Source of the DNA: Methanospirillum sp.
Lineage (GTDB): Archaea > Halobacteriota > Methanomicrobia > Methanomicrobiales > Methanospirillaceae
Direction: 5' to 3'
DNA: 45,873 nt
Assembly (NCBI GenBank): GCA_012728895.1
Contig: JAAYEG010000023.1
Location: forward strand, 1-45,873
The position numbers and the translations under genes were made by a program. Below, piece after piece: positions 25,175-36,517 of the stretch. The first letter of the stretch is position 1; each line of letters begins with the position of its first letter. The notes under the pieces were generated by a model. That model saw only the letters and a program-made list of their open reading frames with translations, ran no database searches and was not told the origin of the DNA.

Positions 25175-26329
25175 ATGACGAACGTCGTCGTCTACTACAC
25201 GGACAGCTGTCCCTACTGCAAGATGGTCAAGGCCTTCCTGGACCGGAGGAAGGTCGAGTACCGGTCGATAAATGTCGGGCGGGACCGCCAGGCCGCGAGC
25301 GAGATGGTGGCGCTCTCGAACCAGTACGGCGTCCCGGTCACGACGGTGGACGACCGGGTGATCGTCGGGTACGACGTCCAGCAGCTCGGCGAGCTCTTCG
25401 GAGAAGAGAAGACCGAGGGGACGTACGATGTCCTGGTTATCGGGGCCGGGCCGGCGGGACTGACCGCCGGGGTCTACTGCGCGCGAAAGGGGCTCAGGAC
25501 GATGCTGCTCGCGACCACGATCGGGGGCCAGGCCCTCGAGTCGTGGGCGATCGAGAACTACATGGGCTACCGCCTGATCCGGGGCGACGAGCTGATGCAG
25601 AAGTTCGAGGAGCAGATCCGGACGCAGGACGTCCGGCTGGAGCTCGACCAGGTGACCTCGGTCGCGCAGGAGGGAGAGCGGTTCAGGGTCGAGACCGGGA
25701 CCGGCCGGATCTTCGACGCAACGGCCCTGGTCGTCGCGTCCGGCAGGCACCCGCGCCGCCTCGGGGTCCCGGGCGAGGAGAAGTACCTCGGGCGGGGGCT
25801 CTCGCTCTGCGCGACCTGCGACGGCCCGCTCTTCAGGGACAAGCGGGTCGCGGTGATCGGCGGGGGGAACACGGGGGTCGAGACCGCGCGGGAGATGGCC
25901 GGGATCGCGGCGCACGTCGTCCTGGTCGTCCGCTCGGAACTCAAGGCCGACCGGGCGAACGTGGTCCGGCTGGAAGCGATGAAGAACGTCAGCATCATGA
26001 CCGGGCACGAGGTCGCGGCCCTCCGGGGCGACGGGTTCCTGGACGGGATCACGCTGCGCGAGCGCGCGAGCGGCAGGGAGACGACGCTCGACGTTGACGG
26101 CGTCTTCACCGAGATCGGCTGGGAGCCGAACACCGATTTCCTGGGAGGACTCCTCGAGCTGAACGGGCGGGGCGAGATCGTCGTCGACGAGAACTGCCAC
26201 ACCTCCGTCCCGGGGGTGTACGCGGCCGGCGACGTGACGAGCATCCACTCGGACCAGATCATCATCGCCGCGGGAGAGGGGGCGAAGGCCGCGCTCGAGG
26301 CCTTCGGCTGGGTCTTCGCCCCCCGGTAA
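25175..26329 (+). CDS. Glutaredoxin-like domain fused to a thioredoxin reductase-like flavoprotein
   Basis: A 384-residue fusion. Residues 1-75 are a glutaredoxin-like domain with C12-P-Y-C15 and the cis-Pro segment VPVTTVDD. Residues 83-384 are a thioredoxin reductase-like FAD protein: GAGPAG (90-95), the redox pair C212-A-T-C215, a second nucleotide site GGGNTG (229-234) and the FAD end motif AAGDV. The NADPH-specific HRRxxxR motif is absent. In its place is RSELKAD (253-259), closer to the NADH-using AhpF type, so NADH or another donor is likely. The N-terminal domain may be an internal electron acceptor. It is convergent with the dockerin esterase gene, with the GC-rich hairpin sequence ggggagctcctcccc (26338-26352) between them. 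Confidence 0.88.
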   Translation: MTNVVVYYTDSCPYCKMVKAFLDRRKVEYRSINVGRDRQAASEMVALSNQYGVPVTTVDDRVIVGYDVQQLGELFGEEKTEGTYDVLVIGAGPAGLTAGVYCARKGLRTMLLATTIGGQALESWAIENYMGYRLIRGDELMQKFEEQIRTQDVRLELDQVTSVAQEGERFRVETGTGRIFDATALVVASGRHPRRLGVPGEEKYLGRGLSLCATCDGPLFRDKRVAVIGGGNTGVETAREMAGIAAHVVLVVRSELKADRANVVRLEAMKNVSIMTGHEVAALRGDGFLDGITLRERASGRETTLDVDGVFTEIGWEPNTDFLGGLLELNGRGEIVVDENCHTSVPGVYAAGDVTSIHSDQIIIAAGEGAKAALEAFGWVFAPR

Positions 26330-26353
26330 ACCGGGAAGGGGAGCTCCTCCCCC

Positions 26354-29206
<2,853 letters not shown>

Positions 29207-29240
29207 CGTGAGAACCTCACCAGGTACTCGTCCCCCTCGC

Positions 29241-29249
29241 AATTATACC
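29241..29249. promoter_or_regulatory. Shared AT-rich promoter element, esterase/DUF169 gene
   Basis: aattatacc lies 39 nt from the esterase ATG (minus strand) and 57 nt from the DUF169-family ATG (plus strand). It is the only TATA-like sequence in the spacer. Confidence 0.35.
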
Positions 29250-29301
29250 TGTGGTGGACGAGTGCCGGCAGGCTCAAGAGGCTGGACGGCGAGACTCGGC
29301 C

Positions 29302-30099
29302 ATGCAGAGTCGTGTCCGGGAGGCGCTCGGCCTCCGGTTCGAGCCCGTCGCAATCCTCTTCTCCGACGAGCGGCCGGGAGACGCCCTCTCGTTCGCCGAG
29401 GGCCGGCGGGGGTGCGTGATGTGGCTATTCGCGCAGGCCGCGCTCGGGAGAACGGCCGCGATCTCGCGCGAGACGGTTGGATGCCCGGGCGGGGCCGTCG
29501 GGCTCGGGTTCGAGGACGGCTTCCCGGACGAGGAACGGCACGCGTACTTTCTGAGCTGCGGCGTCGAGGGGACGGGAGCCCCCGAACGCCTCGTGGAGGA
29601 GGCGCGGGCCATGCCCGGATCGCCGGCGAGAGAGCATCTCCTCCACGGCGAGCGTTACTGGAAAGATCCGGAGGCGGCCGCGGCCTTTTTCGAGATGCTC
29701 CCGGCCGTACCCGCCCCGGCAGCCTGGGTGGTCCTGGTGCCGCTCTCGGCCCTGCCGGAGGGCGAGGAGCCGGTAGCCGTGGTCTTCGTCGCGAACGCGC
29801 TCCAGACGACGGCGCTCGTCCAGCTCGCGCACTACCGCCGCCCGACGGCCGACGGGGTGATCGTCCCGCCGGGCGCGGGCTGCATGCAGTTCCACCTCTG
29901 GGCGGTGGCGGAGACCAAGAGAGAGTTTCCGCGCGTGGTGGTCGGGCTGGTCGACCCCTCGGCGCGGCTCGAGGTCAAGAAGACACTCGGTCCCGACGTC
30001 CTGACCGTGAGCGTCCCGTGGCGGCGCTTCCTCGAGTTCGAGGAGGACGTGGCCGGCTCGTTCCTCGAGACCGCCCAGTGGGAGGAGCTCGCGGCGTAG
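29302..30099 (+). CDS. DUF169-family protein
   Basis: A 265-residue cytoplasmic protein. LGLRFEPVAILFSDERPG (9-26), GCVMWLFAQAALGRTAAISRETVGCPGGAVGLGF (38-71), a segment around YFLSCGVEG, VPLSAL (about 147-152) and GCMQFHLW (about 198-205) match the DUF169 family, which has conserved Cys and a glycine-rich GCPGGAVGLGF motif. Members are common in methanogens and anaerobes; their function is unknown, and the conserved Cys pair suggests a metal or cofactor site. There is no signal peptide. It lies divergent from the dockerin esterase gene. Confidence 0.85.
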   Translation: MQSRVREALGLRFEPVAILFSDERPGDALSFAEGRRGCVMWLFAQAALGRTAAISRETVGCPGGAVGLGFEDGFPDEERHAYFLSCGVEGTGAPERLVEEARAMPGSPAREHLLHGERYWKDPEAAAAFFEMLPAVPAPAAWVVLVPLSALPEGEEPVAVVFVANALQTTALVQLAHYRRPTADGVIVPPGAGCMQFHLWAVAETKREFPRVVVGLVDPSARLEVKKTLGPDVLTVSVPWRRFLEFEEDVAGSFLETAQWEELAA

Positions 30100-30291
30100 A
30101 TCGCCGCGAGGGGACCACTGGCTGTTGCCTGAAGACCAGCAGCTGGGCGATATCCGCGAGCTGAGCCCCTTTCCCGCCACGAGGGTCCGCGAAGGGTATC
30201 CGTCCGTTCGCCTCCGGGGCCGCTTCGGGAACCCCTTCGGAGATTTTATTGTCGTGCTCATCACAGTCAAGGTATCTCTGGGTGGACTGGA

Positions 30292-31641
30292 ATGGACGTG
30301 CAACGGCTACGGCTGGCGGTGATCCCGCTCGCGCTGATCTTGATGACAACCCTGTCGGGCGCCTGCCTCGCAGCCGATCATACGGCGACGGCGAACATCA
30401 CGGAGACGACCGATCCGGAAAACGGAGTGGTCGCGGACTCCACGAACTCCGCCGCCCGGAACGGCACGGCGGGCTGCGTCGTGACCGGATCCGCAGCGGA
30501 CGGTTGCCGGACGCGCCTCGTCCTTCTGGGCACCACGGGCGGTGTGGGCTGGTGGCCGGAGACGGACCGCGCGAGCTCCTCGGCGGCCATCGTCGTCAAT
30601 GACACGATCTATGTCGTGGACATGGGGCAGGGCTCCGCCCCCCGCCTCTCCCAGGCGTTCAACACGGGCACCTTCATCGAGACGAGCGGCGGCAGGATCC
30701 AGGACGGCTCCTCCACGTTCCTCCAGAACATGACAGCGCTCTTCTTCACGCACCTCCACATGGACCATACTGCAGACTACCCCGCCCTCCTCCTCACCGG
30801 CCCGGGGGCCGGCCTCGGCATGCGCACCGACGCCGCCACGAACAGGACGACATTCGTACCGCTGAAGGTATTCGGACCATGCACCAGGGGACAGCTCGAG
30901 GAGGACAGGGTTGGCTTCACGAACAGGGGCGGCCGGATCGTCTCGACGGACAGCGCCGACCCCGAGCAGATCACGACCTCGCCCGGCACCCGTCAGATGA
31001 CCGAGGTAATCTGGCAGGCATACGCCCAGGCCATCAACGACCTCACCCTCGATGACGGGTACCCCGACTTCCGGAGCCTGGTCAACGTCACCGAGATCGG
31101 GGGCAACGCCTCGTGGGATATCCCGATGCCCGTCACCGTCACGGACCCCAACAACGGCACCTGCCCCGCCATGGACCCGTTCGAGGTCTACCGCGACAGC
31201 AACGTCCGGGTCACCGCCGTCCTGGTCGATCACCACCAGATCTATCCGGCCTTCGCTTTCCGGTTCGACACCCAGGATGGGTCGGTCGTCTTCTCGGGCG
31301 ACACCGGCCCCGACACGGGCGGCAACCTGCAGCGGCTCGCGACCGGCGCCGACATCCTGGTTCACGAGGTCATCGACCGGGCCTGGATCGACCAGAAGTT
31401 CGGGGCACCCGCTCCGGGGAGCCCGATGGACGCGCTGAAGACCCACATGCTCGAGTCTCACACCGCGAACGACGTCGTCGGGTCCGTGGCCGAGTCGTGC
31501 GGGGTCGGTACGCTCGTGCTGAACCATATCGTGCCCGGCAACACTCCGCCGATCCATCTCCTCGAGGCGGCGCGCACCTTTACCGGGCAGGTGATCGTCG
31601 GCGAGGACCTGATGCAGATCGGTATCGGGGCGACCGGTTGA
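30292..31641 (+). CDS. Secreted MBL-fold metal-dependent hydrolase
   Basis: A 449-residue secreted protein. Residues 1-28 are a signal peptide. The metallo-beta-lactamase motif is THLHMDHTADY (H154, H156, D158, H159). Later motifs are VLVDHHQIYPAFAFRF, VVFSGDTGPDTG, LVHEVI and TLVLNHIVPG, as in the RNase Z/arylsulfatase-like MBL subgroup. The N-terminal 45 residues after the signal peptide are variable. The TATA-like gattttattg lies about 45 nt upstream and the ATG at 30292 is the first after it. Its substrate cannot be read; extracellular location is inferred from the signal peptide. Confidence 0.82.
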   Translation: MDVQRLRLAVIPLALILMTTLSGACLAADHTATANITETTDPENGVVADSTNSAARNGTAGCVVTGSAADGCRTRLVLLGTTGGVGWWPETDRASSSAAIVVNDTIYVVDMGQGSAPRLSQAFNTGTFIETSGGRIQDGSSTFLQNMTALFFTHLHMDHTADYPALLLTGPGAGLGMRTDAATNRTTFVPLKVFGPCTRGQLEEDRVGFTNRGGRIVSTDSADPEQITTSPGTRQMTEVIWQAYAQAINDLTLDDGYPDFRSLVNVTEIGGNASWDIPMPVTVTDPNNGTCPAMDPFEVYRDSNVRVTAVLVDHHQIYPAFAFRFDTQDGSVVFSGDTGPDTGGNLQRLATGADILVHEVIDRAWIDQKFGAPAPGSPMDALKTHMLESHTANDVVGSVAESCGVGTLVLNHIVPGNTPPIHLLEAARTFTGQVIVGEDLMQIGIGATG

Positions 31642-31961
31642 CCGGGGCTCGATCACCCCGCTGTCCCCTGCACAGGACACTTCGCGGCAGGAGATACGCC
31701 GGGCCGTGAGGGACCGATCGCTGCGCTGCGCCGCCTGTCATGCGATCAGCGCCGGGTCGTGACCGGCTGGTCGCGTACCCGGCGAGTCGTGGTTACAGCA
31801 ACCTCGTTCTCGTGCGGAGGGCGGGAGAACGGGGACCGGAACCGCATAACCATGGCGACGGGGGAAGACAGGGGCCGGCACGGAGAGACCGGACTATCCA
31901 GGCTGGGGCGAGAAACACCCCGGCGCCACGGACAGAAGCACGCCGCCGAAGACCGGCGGGG
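31642..31961. other. Intergenic stretch between convergent genes, no gene recognised
   Basis: This 320-bp region lies between the convergent MBL gene and tfrB. I see no frame with a believable start and composition, and no tRNA or structured RNA. Confidence 0.35.
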
Positions 31962-33428
31962 CTATTGCACCTTCCGTTCGCCGGGACGCGCGTCCCCTTC
32001 CCTCGCCCGGTAGCCGTCGAGCAGCAACGAGGCGACGTTCCTGACGGGGAGGTCCGTGTGTCCCTGGATGTGGAACTCGCAGAACGGGCAGGAAGAGATC
32101 ACCTGATCGGCCCCGGTCTCCTCGATCGCCTTCCGCCGGAGCTCGCCGAGCGCCGCCGCCTCCTCGGGCTTCCCGGACTTGACCCCGCCGCCCGAGCCGC
32201 AGCAGTAGGCCGGCATCTCGACGAGGTCGGCGACCCCGCGGATGAACGCCCGGGGCTCCTCCGAGATCCCCTGGCCCCGGAGCAGGTGGCAGGGGTCGTG
32301 GTAGGTGACCTTCAGGGGCAGGCGGGCCGGCGGCTCGATCCCGAACTCGGTCAGCACCTCGTTGATGTCCATCACCCGGAAGGGGAGATCCCCGTAGTTC
32401 TTCTTGAGGGTCATCCCGCACCCGGCGCAGGTGGTCATCACGACGGGGTACGGCCGGAAGGCCCCGATGTTGATCCTCTTGAGCCGTTCGAGATCCTCCG
32501 TCTGCCCTGTCCGGAGCAGGGGCGAGCCGCAGCAGACCTGCTCCATCGGGATCACCACCCGGATCCCGTTCCGGCGGAGGACCTCGATCGCGTCGAGCGC
32601 GGTCTCCGGGAGGCGCATGGAGTACATGCACCCGACGAAGAACGCGACCTCGCCGCGCACCGGCCCGTACGGCTCGATCACCGGCTCGACCCGTTCGAAG
32701 AGGGGGGTCGTGATCCGGGCGACCGAGCGGCCCGTGGTCCGGACCAGGTCCGCGATCTCCGCGTGGCGCGGGAACGTGTAGCCCCGGCGGTGCGCCTCGG
32801 CCCGGAGCCGCTCGATCGCCTTGCCCATGATCTCGATATCCTTCGGGCAGGCCTCGTAGCAGGCGTGGCACGAGGTGCAGGTGAAGAGGCCCTCCGCGTC
32901 TGCCTGGGAGACCCGGTCCCCGGCGTCGCGCGGGTCGAGGACGAGCCGCTCGAGCTGCCTCATCGCGGTCGGGCCGGCGAAGTCCGTGACCGCGACGGCG
33001 GGGCAGACCGAGACGCAGGACCCGCACTCGACGCAGTCGCAGAGCGGCTTGAGCGCCTCGACCGTGGCCGCGTCGGGGAGCTCGCCGCCGCCCTTCGGCA
33101 GGAGGGCGGCGATCCGCGCGATCCGCGGGACCAGGTCGACCACCAGGTCGCGGACCACCGGGAGGTCGAGCGGCTCGATCACGTCGCCGTCTCCGACCGG
33201 GGTCATGCAGGCGAGGGCGGGCTTCCCGTTCACCTTCACCGCGCAGGAGCCGCACTGGCCGGAGCCGCAGCAGTAGCGGTAGGCGAGCGACGGGTCCTGC
33301 TCGCGGGCCGCGTGGAGCGCGTGGAGGACGCGCGCGCCCTCGTGGACCTCGACCGTGTACGGGACGAGCCGGGCCGGCTGGCCGGAGGCCGGGTCGAACC
33401 GCGAGACCCGGATCGTGACCGGGGTCAT
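31962..33428 (-). CDS. tfrB: CoM/CoB thiol:fumarate reductase subunit B
   Basis: A 488-residue iron-sulfur protein. The N-terminal ferredoxin-like domain has YCCGSGQCGSCAVKVNG with a further Cys downstream for a [2Fe-2S] cluster. CDCVECGSCVSVCP and CTSCHACYEACP bind two [4Fe-4S] clusters. The C-terminal part has two CCG-type domains (GCMYS...EQVCCGSPLLRTGQ..CAGCGMTLKKNYG, and YHDPCHLLRGQG...YCCGSGGG..SCPFCEFHI), as in HdrB. TfrAB oxidises coenzymes M and B to the heterodisulfide while reducing fumarate to succinate, giving oxaloacetate-derived biosynthetic carbon in methanogens. It overlaps tfrA by 4 bases (33425-33428), so both are co-translated. Confidence 0.93.
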   Translation of the reverse strand: MTPVTIRVSRFDPASGQPARLVPYTVEVHEGARVLHALHAAREQDPSLAYRYCCGSGQCGSCAVKVNGKPALACMTPVGDGDVIEPLDLPVVRDLVVDLVPRIARIAALLPKGGGELPDAATVEALKPLCDCVECGSCVSVCPAVAVTDFAGPTAMRQLERLVLDPRDAGDRVSQADAEGLFTCTSCHACYEACPKDIEIMGKAIERLRAEAHRRGYTFPRHAEIADLVRTTGRSVARITTPLFERVEPVIEPYGPVRGEVAFFVGCMYSMRLPETALDAIEVLRRNGIRVVIPMEQVCCGSPLLRTGQTEDLERLKRINIGAFRPYPVVMTTCAGCGMTLKKNYGDLPFRVMDINEVLTEFGIEPPARLPLKVTYHDPCHLLRGQGISEEPRAFIRGVADLVEMPAYCCGSGGGVKSGKPEEAAALGELRRKAIEETGADQVISSCPFCEFHIQGHTDLPVRNVASLLLDGYRAREGDARPGERKVQ

Positions 33429-35056
33429 CGTGCGACCTCCTCGATCCCCTCGCCCGCGGTGGAGAGATACGTGTGGGCGTACGGCGACCGGTCCGGCGGG
33501 AGCTCGCAGGACGGGTCCAGGCGGGTGTGGGCCCCGCGGCACTCGGGCCGGAGGAGCGCCGCCCGGCAGATCAGCTCGGCGGTCAGGAGCATGTTCGCCG
33601 CCGTGCAGCAGTCGAGCAGGTTCCGGTCGGTCCGGGCGAGGAGCCGCTCGTGCTTCAGGACCTCGATCCCGGCCAGCGCCCCGGCGAGCTGCCCGCGGTC
33701 CCGGTAGATCCCGGCGCCGCACCACATCGTCTCTTTGAGCCGCCGCACGACCGACGCGGGCGGCACCTCGCCGTCCCGGAAGCCATCGAAGCGGCGCCGG
33801 AGCGCCCCGAGCTGCCTGTCGATCCCGGGCGTGACGCCCTTCTCGCGGACGGGGCTTCTCCCGGCTGAGAGCCCCGCGCGCCGGCCGAAGACCTGGGTCT
33901 CCGCCAGGGCGTTCCCGCCGAGCCGGTTCGCGCCGTGGACCCCGCCCGAGCACTCGCCGCAGGCGAAGAGGCCGGGCAGGGTCGTCGCGCAGTCGGGGGT
34001 GATCCGGAGACCCCCCATGATGTGGTGGGCGGTCGGCGCCACCTCCATCGGCTCGGTCCGGATATCGACCCCGAACGCCAGGAACTGCTCGAGCATGATC
34101 GGGAGGCGCTCCTCGACCTGGCGGGCCGACAGGTGGGTGACGTCGAGCCAGACCCCGCCCCGCTCCGTGCCGCGCCCCTCCAGGACCTCGGTCGCGATCG
34201 CGCGGGCGACCACGTCGCGGGTCGAGAGCTCCATCCGCTCCGGGTCGTACCGGGCCATGAACCGCTCTCCGAGCCGGTTGAGCAGCCGGCCCCCCTCGCC
34301 GCGGACGGCCTCGGTGACGAGCCGGCCCCGGGCGTCGTACGGGTGGATCGCGCCGGTCGGGTGGAACTGGACCATCTCCATGTCGATCAGCTCGGCCCCG
34401 GCCCGGTACCCGAGCGCGTAGCCGTCCCCCGTGCCGGACGAGGAGTTGGTCGAGATGTCGTAGACCTGCGTCCCGCCTCCCGTGGCCATGACGACCGCGT
34501 CGGCCAGGTAGACCCCGGCGGCGCCGTCCCCGTCGAGGGCCACCGCTCCGGCGCACCGCCCGTCATCCAGCAGGAGCTCGACGGCCGCAGACTCGTGCAC
34601 GACCGTGACGCCGGTCGCGGCGAGCCGGTCCATCAGGGTCACCATCATCTCGTGGCCCGTCCGGTCCCCGGCGTAGCAGGTCCGGGGGAACTGCTGCCCG
34701 CCGAACGGCCGCTGGGCCACGCCGCCCTCCGGGCCGACGTCGAAGACCGCCCCCCAGGAGACCAGCTCCCGCACCCGGTCGGGGGCCTCGCGGACCAGCG
34801 CGTCGACCAGCGCCGGGTCGTTGAGGTACGCCCCGCCCCGGAGGGTGTCCGCGACGTGGAGCTCGGGGCTGTCGCCCTCCCTGAGCACGGCGTTGTACCC
34901 GCCCTCAGCCATCGGCGTGCAGCCGCCCTTGCCGGCGATCGTCTTGGAGAGCAGCACGACCGGGCCGTGCTCCGCGGCCTCGATCGCGGCCCGCACGCCC
35001 GCACCGCCGCTCCCGATCACGAGCACGTGCGTGGTCGAAACCCCGTTATCCACCAT
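33425..35056 (-). CDS. tfrA: CoM/CoB thiol:fumarate reductase subunit A
   Basis: A 543-residue flavoprotein of the fumarate reductase/succinate dehydrogenase A family. The FAD site is VLVIGSGGAGVRAAIEAAE near residue 11. The His/flavin region is GGCTPMAEGGYNAVL. The catalytic segment is DMEMVQFHPTG, and THHIMGGL-type plus EVRGEGGRLLN-type blocks carry active-site His and Arg residues. The C-terminal part includes ACGECSGGVHGANRLGGNAL. It pairs with TfrB to couple coenzyme M/B oxidation to fumarate reduction. The ATG at 35056 lies 29 nt from an AT-rich element shared with lysC, consistent with a leaderless start. Confidence 0.93.
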   Translation of the reverse strand: MVDNGVSTTHVLVIGSGGAGVRAAIEAAEHGPVVLLSKTIAGKGGCTPMAEGGYNAVLREGDSPELHVADTLRGGAYLNDPALVDALVREAPDRVRELVSWGAVFDVGPEGGVAQRPFGGQQFPRTCYAGDRTGHEMMVTLMDRLAATGVTVVHESAAVELLLDDGRCAGAVALDGDGAAGVYLADAVVMATGGGTQVYDISTNSSSGTGDGYALGYRAGAELIDMEMVQFHPTGAIHPYDARGRLVTEAVRGEGGRLLNRLGERFMARYDPERMELSTRDVVARAIATEVLEGRGTERGGVWLDVTHLSARQVEERLPIMLEQFLAFGVDIRTEPMEVAPTAHHIMGGLRITPDCATTLPGLFACGECSGGVHGANRLGGNALAETQVFGRRAGLSAGRSPVREKGVTPGIDRQLGALRRRFDGFRDGEVPPASVVRRLKETMWCGAGIYRDRGQLAGALAGIEVLKHERLLARTDRNLLDCCTAANMLLTAELICRAALLRPECRGAHTRLDPSCELPPDRSPYAHTYLSTAGEGIEEVAR

Positions 35057-35116
35057 CTTGAAAAAGGTTGGGGTCAGAGTAAGATAAAGAATGGCGAGGG
35101 CAACGGTGAGAGAACC
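35057..35116. promoter_or_regulatory. Divergent promoter, tfrA/lysC
   Basis: A single AT-rich element gtaagataaaga (35079-35090) lies 29 nt from the tfrA ATG and 32 nt from the lysC ATG. Archaeal box A elements can work in both directions, so one element may serve both genes. Confidence 0.4.
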
Positions 35117-36517
35117 ATGCGGTACCTGATGAAGTTCGGTGGGACCTCTGTCGCCGACGCGCGGTCGATCGGCAGGGTTGCCGGGATCGTCGGGGGCGCC
35201 AGGCGCGAGGGGCACGAGGTCGCGGTCGTGGTCTCGGCGATGCGGGGGATCACGGACGGGCTGATCGCCTGCGCCGGGGAGATGGTGACCACGGCCGACG
35301 CCGAGCCGGGGCCATTCCTCGCTGCCGTGCGGGAGCGCCAGGCGGCGGCCCTGGCGGAGGTGGCGCCGGACTACGCGGAGGCGGCCCTCCTTGAGATCGA
35401 GACCCGGCTCGCCTCGCTCGGGAACGTCCTCCGGGCGGTTCACGCGCTCCGCGAGCTGACCCCCCGGTCGCGCGACTACATCATCTCGTTCGGCGAGCGG
35501 TTCAGCGCGATCGTGGTCGCGGCAGCCCTCCGGCAGCTCGGGTTCCGGTCCGAGCCGCTCGACGGCTGCGCGGCCGGCATCCTCACGGACGGCAACCACG
35601 GGGAGGCGGTGGCCCTGCCCGGGTCCGGGGAGCGCATCCGCGAGCGGGTCGTGCCCCTGCTCGCCGGCTCCATCCCGGTGATCATGGGGTTCATGGGATG
35701 CACGGAGGAGGGGTCCGTCACGACGCTCGGCCGGTCGGGGTCGGACTACTCGGCCGCCGTCCTGGCGGCAGGGATCGACGCCGACGAGTGCTGGATCTGG
35801 ACCGACGTCGACGGCGTGATGACCTGCGACCCGCGCCTGATCCCGGGGGCCCGCGTCATCCCGGCGGTCTCGTACCTCGAGGCGATGGAGCTCTCGTACT
35901 TCGGGGCGAAGGTGCTCCACCCGCGGTCGATCGAGCCGGCCATGGCCCGCGAGATCACGATCCGGGTCAAGAACACCTTCAACCCCGACCACCCCGGGAC
36001 GGTCCTGGTCGCCGACGGGGTGCCGTCCCGCCGGATCGTGAAGGCGCTCACCTTCATCGACCGCGTGGCGCTCGTCAACTGCACGGGGGTCCAGATGATC
36101 GGCCGGCCCGGAGTCGCGAAGGCGATCTTCGCGGCGCTCGCCGACCGGGCGGTCAACGTGATGATGATCTCCCAGGGCTCGTCCGAGGCGAACATCTCCC
36201 TGATCGTCGACGAGGGGCACCTGGAGGCCGCCGTCGGGGCCCTCGAGCCGCTCGTCGCGTCCGGGCTCTTCCGCCAGCTCTCGTCGGACAGCGACGTGGC
36301 GGTGGTCGCGGTCGTCGGCTCGGGCATGGCCGGCGCGCCCGGGACGGGAGGCCGGATCTTCTCGGCGCTCGGCCGGGAGGGGATCAACGTGATGATGATC
36401 TCCCAGGGCTCGTCCGAGGCGAACATCTCGTTCGTGGTCCGGGCCGGAGACGGCCCGGCGGCGGTGCGGGCACTGCACGACGAGTTCCGGCTCTCGGAGT
36501 TCTGCGATGACGAATGA
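35117..36517 (+). CDS. lysC: Aspartate kinase with two ACT domains
   Basis: A 466-residue enzyme phosphorylating aspartate at the start of lysine, threonine, methionine and isoleucine synthesis. The kinase motif is MKFGGTSVAD (5-14). TTLGRSGSDYSAA (about 198-210) and WTDVDGVMTCDPR (about 226-238) are the nucleotide-site blocks. Two C-terminal ACT domains begin near residues 320 and 395, each containing NVMMISQGSSEANIS, typical of amino acid-regulated kinases. Its stop overlaps the purM start by 11 bp, so the two genes are probably co-transcribed. A 46-bp exact repeat encodes the matching ACT segments. Confidence 0.95.
   Translation: MRYLMKFGGTSVADARSIGRVAGIVGGARREGHEVAVVVSAMRGITDGLIACAGEMVTTADAEPGPFLAAVRERQAAALAEVAPDYAEAALLEIETRLASLGNVLRAVHALRELTPRSRDYIISFGERFSAIVVAAALRQLGFRSEPLDGCAAGILTDGNHGEAVALPGSGERIRERVVPLLAGSIPVIMGFMGCTEEGSVTTLGRSGSDYSAAVLAAGIDADECWIWTDVDGVMTCDPRLIPGARVIPAVSYLEAMELSYFGAKVLHPRSIEPAMAREITIRVKNTFNPDHPGTVLVADGVPSRRIVKALTFIDRVALVNCTGVQMIGRPGVAKAIFAALADRAVNVMMISQGSSEANISLIVDEGHLEAAVGALEPLVASGLFRQLSSDSDVAVVAVVGSGMAGAPGTGGRIFSALGREGINVMMISQGSSEANISFVVRAGDGPAAVRALHDEFRLSEFCDDE
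36153..36429. repeat. 46-bp exact direct repeat within lysC
   Basis: Bases 36153-36198 and 36384-36429 are identical over 46 bp. They encode the matching VNVMMISQGSSEANIS-type segments of the two ACT domains. The 231-bp spacing is a multiple of three. Confidence 0.85.

Noticed and set aside
24000-26329. A long plus frame merging into the thioredoxin reductase-like gene
   Set aside because: The part before 25175 is antisense-type Arg/Pro-rich reading over the polD gene; the real gene begins at 25175 after a TATA-like element.
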